Source: Chiridota heheva (Eukaryota > Echinodermata > Holothuroidea > Apodida > Chiridotidae). Taken from it: a stretch of DNA of 64,000 nucleotides. The notes under the pieces are model-generated. The model was given only the letters and a program-made list of their open reading frames with translations. It was not told the DNA's origin and searched no databases. The first letter of the stretch is position 1, and every line of letters starts with the position of its first letter. This document shows positions 37,319 through 51,205 of this stretch, piece by piece. The stretch covers positions 472,001 through 536,000 of the forward strand of contig JAIGNY010001194.1 in the NCBI GenBank assembly GCA_020152595.1. Direction: 5' to 3'. The translations under genes and the position numbers were made by a program.

Positions 37319-38087
37319 TTTCTGACTGACGAGGCTTGTTATAGATTGGGTACAATTCCTATGTTTTTTTAAATTTACACGTTGTATAAAATTGATGATT
37401 GAAAAATAACTTACTTTTTGGATATAGTTATATCACTTAGATTAATAATACACTTTTCCAATAAAAACTTTCCCTAAATATTTACTTATTTAGCACCACA
37501 ACGGGATAAAGTTCTCTGAGATTCATATTTTGGTCGCCATTTTTCGCCGCACGTTTGTGATTAATTATTCAATGTTAGCCAATTTTTTTTAGTATGTTCC
37601 ACTAAACTGCAAGTTGATTTTTCACCGACAACATTTAAATCTTTGTTCATATAATTTTATTAAATAGTTTTGCTAAAAAAAAACTATGTGCGAAAACATA
37701 TGAAACATCAAGAAATGTTGAAATTATATAATTGTACTTTATAAGTATTATCTTAATTTTTTCCCTCAAATAATCTAAAATATAATACCTCTGCTATAAT
37801 ATTATAGCCCCGATGACAGTGTTTTGAACTGACTGTACTTTGAACAGCTCGTCAGCAATTTTTATGGAAAGAAAAGTAATCCAAAATAATTCAATAAAAA
37901 TAACTAAAATCACCTTAAAAACTGTTTTTGAAGACATGAATGGGCTTCAAACATTGATTCTAATCATTGTGGGCGAAAAAGAAGATAGAATGGTTTTGTT
38001 TTCATTAAGATCTCAAAACTGAGATTTCCCTATACTTTTAACACCTCGCTTAAAACAGTACAGGAGGGTATAGGATTTTGTAGCACC
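37319..38087. other. non-coding, nothing recognised
   Basis: A 60-codon open frame at 37840-38022 is unrecognised and AT-biased. Confidence 0.4.
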
Positions 38088-38300
38088 CTCGGATGGCCAG
38101 CTATCACTAACGGCAGCGCAGCCATACTAACACGCTGGCATCAGTCCGACGGTACTACAGGGATTACTAGGTCTTACGTAGTTATTATACACATCCCTCA
38201 GTACGGGTTGACATTGGGATTGCCATATGGCCAGCCACCACTAACGGCAGTCATACTAACACGGCTGACATCAGCTCGACGGTACTACGGGAAGTACTAC
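38088..38300. repeat. tandem duplication enclosing the 65-bp repeat
   Basis: Units at 38088-38170 and 38224-38300 share GGATGGCCAGC or TATGGCCAGCC, CACTAACGGCAG, CATACTAACACG and CGACGGTACTAC. The 65-bp repeat of 36511 lies between them. Confidence 0.8.
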
Positions 38301-38884
38301 TATTAGGCCTAGGTGTAAATACAAAAAAATGGTTTTTTCTAATGTAAATTTAAAAAGACGCAATGTGCAACTGAGGCATACCCCTTGCTCCATGTACAGG
38401 ACAAGAGATAAACAACTGCTATAGACAATTCATTAGTACTGATAGTAATGCTATGCCCAATGGCAAATTGCCAATGTAAAATCTGTCCTAAGAAGAGTTA
38501 GCATGCACTTGTAGGCCTAACCGCTCTCCTGATTGTACATGGAATTCCTTTTAATTTTGTCCGGTTTATTCATCCTACAAAAACTGAAACAAAATATTTT
38601 GCATACCTTGAAAAAGTAGATGACTTGGATTTGGTAAAATTGAAAGATAGTATGTAAACTTAAGTATTGCGAGGCTTTTTCTAATAGTAATATTTTTGTT
38701 AGATTTATAACTATGTTGTACTGCACATTTTTGTATTACAATTTTTACGTGTTGAATAAAAACCAGATCTGTGGTAATGAAATGCTGAAAGTCGCACATC
38801 TTCATGGTTTCTCCGCCACTCCCCACCAGATTTCAGTCAGCCTTCGGCGCTTTGACCCGGCTTTGAGTAATACTGTGCTTTAGT
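38301..38884. other. non-coding, nothing recognised
   Basis: Open frames of 69-83 codons on the minus strand have no recognisable domain. Confidence 0.4.
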
Positions 38885-39832
38885 AGAGGCAGCTTGCTCA
38901 ATCAACTGAGCCTACGACTGAGATGCTGGAGATCCCAGGTTCGAGTCCAACGGCGATTTAACCAGCGATTTTCCACAAACATACAGAACGATATACACTG
39001 ACATTAAGCGCAGAGGTTTATCTTATGCATCATACCTTCTTCCCACCGACTTTTGAAAAGTTGGTGGCGCTCAAAGGGTGGTCCCGCAGTCCAATGGTTG
39101 TCGGTCCGCCGTCGGTCCGCCGTCGGTCCCGCCGTCGGTCCCGCCTCGGTCCGGTCGCCGTCGGTCCGCCGTCGGTCCCGCCGTCGGTCCCGCCGTCGGT
39201 CCCGCCGTCAGTCCCGCCGTCGGTCCCGCCGTCGGTCCCGCCGTCAATCCCGCCGTCGGTCCCGCCGTCGGTCCCTCTGTCGGTCCCGCCGTCGGTCCGG
39301 TCCCGCCGTCGGTCCCGCCGTCGGTCCCGCCGTCCTGCCGTCGGTCCCGCCGTCGGTCCGCCGTCGGTCGGTCCGCCGTCGGTCCGCCGTCGGTCCCGCC
39401 GTCGGTCCCGCCGTCGGTCCCGCCGTCAATCCCGCCGTCGGTCCCGCCGTCCCGCCGTCGGTCCCGCCGTCGGTCCCGCCGTCGGTCCCGCCGTCGGTCC
39501 CGCCGTCGGTCCCGCTGTCGGTCCCGCCGTCCCCCTCCGTCGGTCCCGCCGTCAATCCCGCCGTCGGTCCCGCCGTCGGTCCCGCCGTCGGTCGTCGGTC
39601 CCTCCGTCGGTCCCGCCGTCGGTCCCTCCGTCGGTCCCGCCGTCAATCCCGCCGTCGGTCCCGATGATAGAAATTTCACCCCTTGCTTGGTTTTCTAAAC
39701 ACTTCTCGAAAAAAAAACAGGGTGTTAACCCGGTGTTCATCCACTTTCCATCTTGGCAAATTCAAGAGGTACACACTGAAAACAAGTCATTGTGACTTAC
39801 TGACTTACGTGTGCTTTCCACTGGCATATGCC
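38885..39832 (+). mobile_element. tRNA-derived SINE, family A, with minisatellite
   Basis: A tRNA-like head with box B GGTTCGAGTCC (38938-38948) is followed by a body colinear with the reverse complement of 6305-6705, to the shared end CTGGCATATGCC. The alignment is broken only by the array at 39091-39662, which lies exactly where the sister copy has GGCGGTTCCGATGG. Confidence 0.88.
39091..39662. repeat. 12-bp GC-rich minisatellite, about 45 units
   Basis: Unit CCGTCGGTCCCG, with 8-13 bp length variants and few substitutions. It lies inside a SINE. It is stop-free in several frames on both strands, which produces spurious Pro-Ser-Val, Arg-Ser and Thr-Asp-Gly polymers of 100-256 codons. It is very GC-rich against an AT-rich background. 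Confidence 0.97.
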
Positions 39833-42867
<3,035 letters not shown>

Positions 42868-43740
42868 CATTATAACAACTTTTGTACATATTTTCAGCAC
42901 CATTTACTTCTTGCTGGTGATAATAATACAAACCCTGGACCTCAAAATCACATTGTTAAGTATATTGACACTCATGCTTACTCAAATCTGTCTTATTCAA
43001 GAATTCAGCTTCTCGAACTTAATAATCGTAAATTCAAACTTTCTCCTGTAGTATGGTCAGCCATTAATGATCTTGGTTTAAGAAAGAGGCCTAGGGGACG
43101 AAGAGCAAGAAAGAAGAAACATAAACATTTCGGAATTAGTCGTCAAGTAAAATTTTGTATGCCTAATGCCCAATCAGTCCGCAATAAAACAACTGAACTA
43201 ATTGACCTTTGCTTTGATACGAATTTTGATGCTATTGCTATATGTGAAACATGGTTGCGCTCTGAAGACTTTGTCGTTATTGGGGATATTACTCCAAATG
43301 GTTACAATTTGTTACCCTGTATCACGGCTCAACAGGAAAGGAGGTGGTGTTGCCTTCCTTTGTAAATCTGGATTATCTGTCAGAATCCCTAATAAAAAAG
43401 AGTTTACCACATTTTAATTGCTTGAAGTTGAACTGTCGTCTCCTTCAACATCTATTTCATTGATTTTGGTGTATAGACCTCCAAAGAAGAGATTACCATT
43501 CTCTCAATTTATATGTGAATTTAGTGAACTTATTGACTCATACATTTTACTGCTTCATAAGCTCATTATAACTAGTGATTTCAGTATACACGTCTACACG
43601 TTGACAACCTCAATGATCCTGATGCCATTTGATTTTTGGAATTATTGTCATCTTCCAGTCTTCAACAACAAATTACATCCCCGACTCATAAACAGGGACA
43701 TACTTTGGACTTGCTTATAACACGTTCTTCTGATGATCCT
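42868..43740 (+). pseudogene. LINE endonuclease region, broken
   Basis: The frame opens at 42868 and holds LLLAGDNNTNPGP at about 42907-42945, a 2A-like motif in which the usual Glu is Asn. A basic segment RGRRARKKK follows, then MPNAQSV and AICETWLRSED, typical of the AP-endonuclease fold. The frame moves by +1 near 43333 into RKGGGVAFLCKSGL. A TAA at 43415 is followed by LILVYRPPKK. The catalytic GDFN block is degraded to SDFS. Confidence 0.85.
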
Positions 43741-45978
43741 ATTGTTTCAAATATTTGTGTAGAAGACGGTCTGTCTGATCATTTGATTATAACATGTGCA
43801 CTAGCTCTTCAAAGACCTCAACCACCAAAGAAAACAATAACTACAAGAAATCTAAATGATATTAATGTTGGTTCCCTCTGTGATGACATCAGAAACTTAG
43901 AAGTATTTTGTAACTATTCAACTGCTTCCCTTTCACAAAACCTTCATAAGTATGATTCAAGTCTTTCTTTTCTTCTGAATTTGCATGCTCCTCCCAAAAC
44001 CCGCACAATAACCGTAAGACCTCATGTACCATGGCATAGCCAGAAAATTACTGAGGCGAAATACCTGCGTCGCAAATTAGAACGGAAGTGGCGTAGATCT
44101 AGACTTAAGATTGATCACCAACTTTACCGTATTCAATGCAACCTCGTAAATGGACTTTTTTGCAAATCTAAACTGACCCACTTTTCTACTCTTATTACTG
44201 ACTGTGGTTCAGATCAAAAACAACTTTTTTGTGTGACAGATAAACTTCTTCACCGGAAACATTCTTCACCAATTCCACAGTGTGACTCGGATGATAATCT
44301 TGCAAACAAATTCTGTACTTTTTTCAGTGATAAAATCAAAGTAATTTGTGATGAATTTGAATCTCATGTATGTATTATGCCATCTGTTGCATATTTTGAC
44401 AATTGTGACTCAAAGCTTACTTCCTTTGAACCAACTACATTCGTTGAGGTTGAGAAATTGATCAAGCAAGATCCAAACACAAGCTGTAATCTTGATCTAA
44501 TACCAACCAAACTGGTAAAAGACTGCACTGCCTCACTTGTTCCAATAATAGCTCATATTATCAATCAGTCACTCACTTCAAGAATTTGTCTAGAATCTTT
44601 AAAGTCGGCGCTTGTTCGTCCTCTATTAAAGAAATCAAGTTTGGATCTAGATGTTTTGAAGAACTATCGACCCGTGTCTAATCTTCCATTTATGTCGAAA
44701 CTCTTGTGTAGAATTTCACCTTTTCTTCAGCACAACAATTTTCTTAATCGGCTTACCGACCAAATCACAGTATTAAGACTGCATTACTTAAAGTGCAAAA
44801 TGACATTCTTGCAGCAATGGATAAAGGTAGACTTGTTGCCCTTGTCCTTCTTGATTTATCCGCTGCCTTCGACACTGTGGATTATTGCCTGTTAATCAAT
44901 CATCTTCAAAATATTGCTTTTAATGGAAGTATATTACAATGGTTCATGTCCTATCTAACTAACAGATCACACTGTGTACAAATTAATGATAAAACTTCTT
45001 CACCATCTAAGCTTGTATATGGTGTGCCGCAGGGGAGGGTACTCGGTCCGATTTTGTTTTCCATTTATACTAGTTCTATTGGTAAAATTATATGTAAATA
45101 TGATCTTCATTACCACTTGTATGCCGATGGCACACAATTATATATTTCGTTTAATCTTAATCAAGCTGAAGCAAATATTGCACTACAAAAACTTGAATCA
45201 TGTATCGTTCAAATACGCAAGTGGATGTCCTCCAACTTTTTAAAGTTAAATGATGATAAAACTGGATTTATTGTTCTTGGTTCCAAACGTCAGCGTAACA
45301 AAATCAACCTCCCTTTTTTTTCAAATTGGTAATGCTCAAGTATGTGTAGCCTCTAAAGTTCGTAACCTTTGTTCCATTTTTGATGCTGATATGTCAAAGG
45401 CTGACCATATCTCTCAAATTTCGAAATCTTCATCATTTCATTCACGTAGCATAGAACTAATCAGAAAATATTTAACAATGCCTGCCACTAAACAACTAGT
45501 TTATGCTTTTGTCTCTTCCCGCCTTGATATGGGTAACTCTTTTTTATATGGTCTACCAGCTAATCAAATCAAACATTTCTCCCGCTTACAAAATACTGCT
45601 GCCAGGATTGTTACCCTAAGTAAACCAAATGCACACATTACTCTCATTTTAAGGAATTTACACTGGCTACCAATTCAGCGTACAGTTGTTTTTAAAATAC
45701 TTGTTTTTGTGTATAAGGCTACGCATGCATTGTCTCCCACACATATTTATGATCTTTTAATCCCATAGAAGTCTCCCCGCCAATTCATGCGTTCTAATTT
45801 CAAACTTCAATTAGCTATTCTACGTACTTCTAGAACATGGGGTAAACGTTCATTTTCTTCTGCTGCCCCATTTTTATGGAACAGACTTCCAGACAACATC
45901 AAACTTAGTCCTTTCTTCAATTCTTTTAAATTATCATTAAAGACATTCCTCATGTGTTCTAATTCTCTTCAATTTTAA
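43636..45978 (+). pseudogene. LINE reverse transcriptase region, broken
   Basis: 43636-44760 holds the linker and RT blocks up to NYRPVSNLPF. A frame change leads to 44793-45332 with LLDLSAAFDTVD, GVPQG and YADG. The last should be the YADD or FADD catalytic pair, so an essential Asp is lost. A further shift gives 45250-45768 with the thumb and C-terminal part (HWLPI). A TAG at 45766 interrupts it before the terminal segment that ends at 45978. Confidence 0.9.
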
Positions 45979-48151
45979 GCTTATATTTGTTCTTGTATGT
46001 ATGTAGCACTCTGTTATTGTGTTGTGTGTAATTGCATCTAAGAGATGTGATATTTTACGTACAAGATGTCTTTCATGCAATAAGATTTGTACTTTTCATA
46101 TTTTTGAATGATACAGGCCTAGATCTATTCTGACTTAATGTATACTGTATAAGTTGTACTTATAACAATCCTAAAATACACAAAATGTATAGCCTTTCAT
46201 TAAGTTTTCTTTTGATAAAGATAAAAGTAATAAAGATGCAGCAATTTCCAATTAATTTTGTATGGATAAACGGCCATGTAAACTGCGTGAAACCGCATGC
46301 AGATCCTCCTAGAATACTGTATAGAAGTGTGAGTAAAACAACGGTACTTTTAACAAAACTACAACCTACCAAATTGCAGGAAAAAGTATCCTAAACATTC
46401 TTTTCTTTGGAGCAAACCTTACCTGGACAGGGCATGTCTTGAAAACGTCCTCCATATGCTGTAACATTGTAGCACACCCAAGTAGGCTTATGCCCGGAGG
46501 TCCATATAAATTTGAGGTACTTAATTTGAAATTCCAATTATACTTTATACAAGAAATGTCTAAATACTAAAAGGTCTTGTTTGTAGTCAATTTATTCTAG
46601 CATAGATAAAACAAACATATACACTTATGAAGATCGTCACATCTCTTATATAGAGATACGTATGGTATGATCAGTTTTAGTTTTATACTGTTCAGTCAAA
46701 TGTATTCAAATCATATGTTGTTTCTGTATCAAGGCTTTTATCATTTCTTAAACTGCTTTCTGCTTGAAGAATATAACACCCATTCATTTCACAATCAAAT
46801 ATTTTTTAATGCAATTTTAATGTCAGGATCAAAACAATTTCTCCCAAGCATCACCATAGCAGCATGCATATACTGCAAAATACGTCTTTTAGTTTTCATA
46901 AGGCTTTTTCCTGGTATTGTTCATTGCGCTTCCTCGTTTAAACGACGTTTTATTTAGCCATAAGGGAACACATCTAGCAGATTACATCAACTATTCTTTG
47001 GAAATTAGTATCATACAGGGTCATCAAATGTATGGTCTAAAAAATGTTAATGGTGTTTCTGTATATAAAATTTGTAATAACAGGAACAAAGTTAACAATA
47101 GGATATTTCATTTTATTTGTTTCCCGTAATTTTCATCAGAACCTGGAGATAAACTGAACTAAGCTGTCATGGGCGGACATTTTTATTTTATTTCATGGTC
47201 CCAAGAGATTCCAGATATCCAATGAAGCTACTGTACTTGAGATACATGTTTTCTGTAGTAAATACAAGATTAGTACTGTTGATTTTTCAGTCGCTTTACC
47301 TAATGAATGACAATTTTGTACCATGATATGTGTGTGGAATGCAGCTGGGTGATACATTTCATATCTACATAAATGTTAGTAACGTATAAAAGTATAGGAC
47401 AGGAATACCCCTAATGTCATTCCAACTTAATAGATTTCGGCAGCAAATTATGTTGAATATGATAGTAAACCGAAAACATAACAAGCACGTAGACCTGATC
47501 AGAGATTTTTTACCAAAAATATGTTTATTATCACAACGTTTACATATTTAGAACAAACAACTGTCGTAGAAGTTGTACAAATTCATTATCATAGTAGTAA
47601 ATACGATACCATTTTTCGATGCATATCTCTTAAAGAAAATTTTACTGGATTTGATTTAGTTTGATGCCAGCATGTTACTCACTAACCAATGCACAAATTT
47701 TAATGAATAATCAGAAAAATTATAATTTCACAGAGTTACTGTATATGATAAGGGCATTTCTTAGTTTTAACTCTTATCATCTTACACTTCCTGATAATGT
47801 TAGGATTATAACTAATATAATGTTAATCGAATGAGGCTTATACGATGAAATAACATGCGACATATCAATTCCTATCCTGGTTAAATGTTTGTAAAGAAGC
47901 GGAATCACATTGTAACTTATCTCAGTTGTTATTTTTTCTAGTTTACCTTGAAGTATATAATAGGGAGTGTCTTGCTATTAAGCTCTTCATAATTTGTTTG
48001 TGAAAAGTTTTTGTAAACATCATTGCCATTATAATATGTATATTTCATTATATAAGCCAAAGTATGAGAAAATCTGTTATGAATAAACAATGTTGTCTCA
48101 TTAAAAAAAACAGATCTAGCAGCCATCTGAAATGAGAAAAAAACGTGTAGT
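45979..48151. other. LINE 3' flank and non-coding sequence
   Basis: The first 150-200 bp may be LINE 3' UTR. Open frames of 70-96 codons (46667-47129) are AT-rich and unrecognised. Confidence 0.4.
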
Positions 48152-48353
48152 AAACAGCTTCTATTTTCATAATGGATTTCTATTGTCAAAACGGACTGGA
48201 ATAAATCCTTCATATTACCATTATATTCCTTGTCTGGTACCTAATAAACTCTGTACCAGAATAGTAAACAAACAATTTGTATAATGGTAATGTGAAAGCT
48301 TTATTCCAGTCCATTTTGACAATAGAAATCCATTTTGAAAATAGAAGCTGTTT
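48152..48353. mobile_element. foldback MITE with 73-bp arms
   Basis: Arms 48152-48224 and 48281-48353 are inverted copies with few mismatches (AAACAGCTTCTATTTTC versus its complement at the far end). The 56-bp loop contains a smaller TGGTAC/GTACCA stem. There is no ORF. It would form a long hairpin in RNA. Confidence 0.88.
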
Positions 48354-48434
48354 GTATGGTATTTTGTAAACACACTACAAAAACGAAAGCTCTGTTTGTT
48401 GGTTAACTTAATTTAAATACTTTCCGCCACGTAT

Positions 48435-49700
48435 ACACATGTTCACAGTTCCATCCGCCATTTTGAGCTGCGAGTAAACAAACAATATTCGCTATTGACT
48501 GTAACGATAACAAATTTGTTAAGTCACTTTATTTAGAATTATCTCGCTTTGTTTCTCTTTTCTCAATATGTTATGTAACTTTGAGTAATCTAGGTAATAT
48601 TAAGTCATCGGGGAAAAAAATTATTTTGTTCTAACACAGAAAGTGAAATTTACGGCCGAGTTTATAACCTTAAGCCGTGTAAAATGTGCGTATTTCTAAA
48701 CAACACGCAATGATACTACGCACACCAAGAGCGTATTTTGCCGTGCGCTCAAGCTATTTGGTTTGTTTACTCGCAATTTGAAGGCGATACGTCCTTGTGC
48801 GCATGAGCAGACTGGAACCGTGAACTCGTGTATTATATACACAAACAGTAAACCTACATATTGAATATGAATATACAAAATGCTGTAGCCGTTTATATTA
48901 CATGTTCTTCTAATTAAGTTGTTGCTACCTGCTTATATATCATTGACCTCACATCACAAATACATCGAAGCCGTAATGGTAATTAAGACACATGTTCACA
49001 ATTCTGTCCGGCATTTTGAGTTGCGAATAAACAAACAACATTCATATTGACTGTAACGATAACAAATTTGTTAAGTCACTTTATTCAAAATTCTCTCGCC
49101 TCAATTTTTTTCTTTTATCAATATGTTATGTAACTTTGAGTATTCTAAGTAATATTAAGTCATCGGGAAAAATGTATGTCGTCCTAACACAGAAAGTTGC
49201 CGCCGACGACGAGTGAACACACAATTACAATGACGGGGTCGTCACCTGCGTATTCGGTTATGATAGTAACAATGCTATCACGAAATGCTTAATACGACCC
49301 GGACGAGAACACAGGTACGACGTACGGACAGACATAACATCGACAACCAAATCAAATTTAGGGCCGATTTTATAACCTTAGGCATGTACAATGTGCGTAT
49401 TTCTAAACGACGCGCGATAAAACTACGCAAATCAAGAGCGTATTTTGCCGTGCGCTCAAGCTGGTTGGTTTGTTTACTCCCAACTTGAAGGCGATACGTC
49501 CTTGTGCACATGAGCAGACTGAAAATGTGAACTCGTGTACTACATACACAACACAAAACAGAAAACCTACATCTTGAATATAAAAATACAAAATGCTGTA
49601 GCCGTTTATATCACATGTTCTTCTAATTAAGTTGTTGCTACCTACTTATATATCATTAAACTCACATCACAAATACATCAAAGCCGTAATGGTAATTAAT
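48435..49700. repeat. 553-bp tandem duplication; second copy interrupted
   Basis: Copy 1 runs 48435-48987 and copy 2 from 48988 to about 49700. They match along their length except for about 156 bp inserted at 49198-49353 in copy 2 only. Both keep a minus-strand open frame of 60-62 codons (48696-48878 and 49403-49591) with similar amino acids (CSCAQGRIAFKL, LSARQNTLL). Confidence 0.92.
49198..49353. mobile_element. insertion in one duplicate, dispersed module copy 2
   Basis: Contains the 130-bp module also at 36948-37075. Its absence from copy 1 of the tandem duplication gives clear borders. No clear target duplication could be fixed by eye. Confidence 0.8.
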
Positions 49701-51160
49701 ACTAACTTCCTTAATATTTGCGAGAGTGATAAGTGGCTTCCCTTAGCCGATATACCTTATTGTGAAGGATTGAATGGGTGTGGCAATGTATGCAGTCTTG
49801 TCACAAAATTTCAAATCCAAATCACGCCACAATCTAAATAAGAGTTCAGTTGACTGCGAATTCATGTGGACCCGCAAGTGTTTATTAATGTTTGAAACAG
49901 TTTATAGGGGTGTATTTCCAATCGTGTTTGCTTGGACAATTGTTTGTGGTTCTCAGGTATATGATTGGTCAATTGATGTCAAATATTTTCGGCCGTGTGA
50001 CATTATTCAAATAAGGTTTCCAAGAAAACAGACTCGATTTGATATGGTAGTAGATAAGAAATCAATAGAAGTTCATTCTGTTTCAACCCAATTTCAATCT
50101 GCTAATGGCCAGAAAGTTCATATTTTTCATTAATCCAAATTTTAAATGAGTCTGGGTTTGGGAACAGGGAGCTAGTTCACGAGGGTCATATAATGATATT
50201 TGATACATAGAAGAAGCATTTTCCTCCACCAAAGTGAGCATCAGCTATTATAAGATCCCTGAAACACGTATTAAGTAAATTAGACTCAGTAGTGAATTGT
50301 CTGAAATTTTATTTCATTGGGAACTTTAAATTGTACCCCAAAGAAAACAAGAATTTTTACGGAAGGATTAAGCACTTCAGTTTTGTAAAGGCTTCTTTTT
50401 CAGGCCTCTATTTCAGATACTTTGTTAGATAAATAACCCAACAATTTAAACAATTTGCGTTATAGATGCCTCAAAGGGTGACAAAACTAACAAGGTGTAT
50501 CTAAAATTAAACATAAAGTTACCAATATTTCAGAGCTTGCTTTGGTACTTTAAAAAAATTAGAAAAAGTGGAAATTGGAAAGGACTTCAATACAATTGTG
50601 CTGCCATGGGTCTTTGTGGGTATGTTTTTTTCTTGATTCTCACGCAACAGTCTTTCGTCTGGATTTGAGCAGGATTTCTCTCTTATCATCCCAGCAAAGC
50701 GAGATATCTACTGGTCGGGAAACAATTATACTGACAGTATTAGAAAAATCTAAAGAAACATCCTGGTTATATCAAGCAATGGCAGCATTAGTTCACTCAA
50801 AGCTGTAACAATTCCTGGATCCAACATCCTAGCAGGGTGAACACGAATATAAGGTAAAGTCCCAGCTTAGTAACCGTTTTTTCTCCAAACCTGTAAAAGT
50901 ATGAAAAAACCTTTGTGCAACTCAGTCAGACAGTAACATCATCTAGGCAGAGTTGTTTACCACAGTCAGATCATAGACTAACTTGACTAATGATACGACA
51001 TGTTTCACTGAAAATAATTACAAGTAATTTACCTCTCCACCATTTGGTAAAAGAAGTTCCATACTTTATGAAAGTCTCAATCATCTGACCATACAGTAAA
51101 TATCTCGATGAGGTAAATATGATTTTCTAATAATTCGGAATAATGTACTTACGTTTGATT
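49701..51160. other. unresolved, open frames without family
   Basis: 49774-50133 on plus is open for 119 codons, with FPIVFAWTI and a mixed composition that could be decayed coding DNA. 50575-50808 is open for 77 codons. Neither has splice support or a recognised domain. Confidence 0.25.
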
Positions 51161-51205
51161 TTATTTGGCCCAACTCATTTGAGTTTTTACACTCTTTCTT
51201 TTTTC
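51161..51205 (-). CDS. candidate GPCR C-tail exon
   Basis: After acceptor TTATTTTGTAG the phase-0 frame reads EKRKSVKTQMSWAK and stops. A strong GTAAGT donor at 51152 follows the stop, and a different frame stays open to it. Either the receptor ends here with a short basic tail, or this is a non-coding or alternative exon. Confidence 0.35.
   Translation of the reverse strand, partial: EKRKSVKTQMSWAK

Larger units (their letters stand above)
42868..45978 (+). mobile_element. CR1-clade (Jockey superfamily) non-LTR retrotransposon
   Basis: One degraded ORF2-type reading: a basic N-terminal region, AP endonuclease, reverse transcriptase and a C-terminal domain with NRLPDNIK. The order and the wording of motifs (MPNAQSVRNKTTE, YRPPK, GHTLDLLITR, SDHL, NYRPVSNLPF, LLDLSAAFDTVD, GVPQG, HWLPI) are those of CR1-like elements. 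Frame changes occur near 43333, 43600-43640, 44760 and 45290, with in-frame stops at 43415 and 45766. The element cannot encode its own proteins. The 3' end after 45978 is not resolved. Confidence 0.93.

Noticed and set aside
38885-38950. A functional tRNA gene
   Set aside because: A and B boxes are present but the acceptor stem is missing and the sequence continues into a SINE body. The same applies to 19826-19905 and 37130-37200.
39025-39795. Six overlapping frames of 62-256 codons (Pro-Ser-Val, Arg-Ser, Thr-Asp-Gly)
   Set aside because: They are artefacts of the 12-bp minisatellite inside a SINE. Both strands are open.
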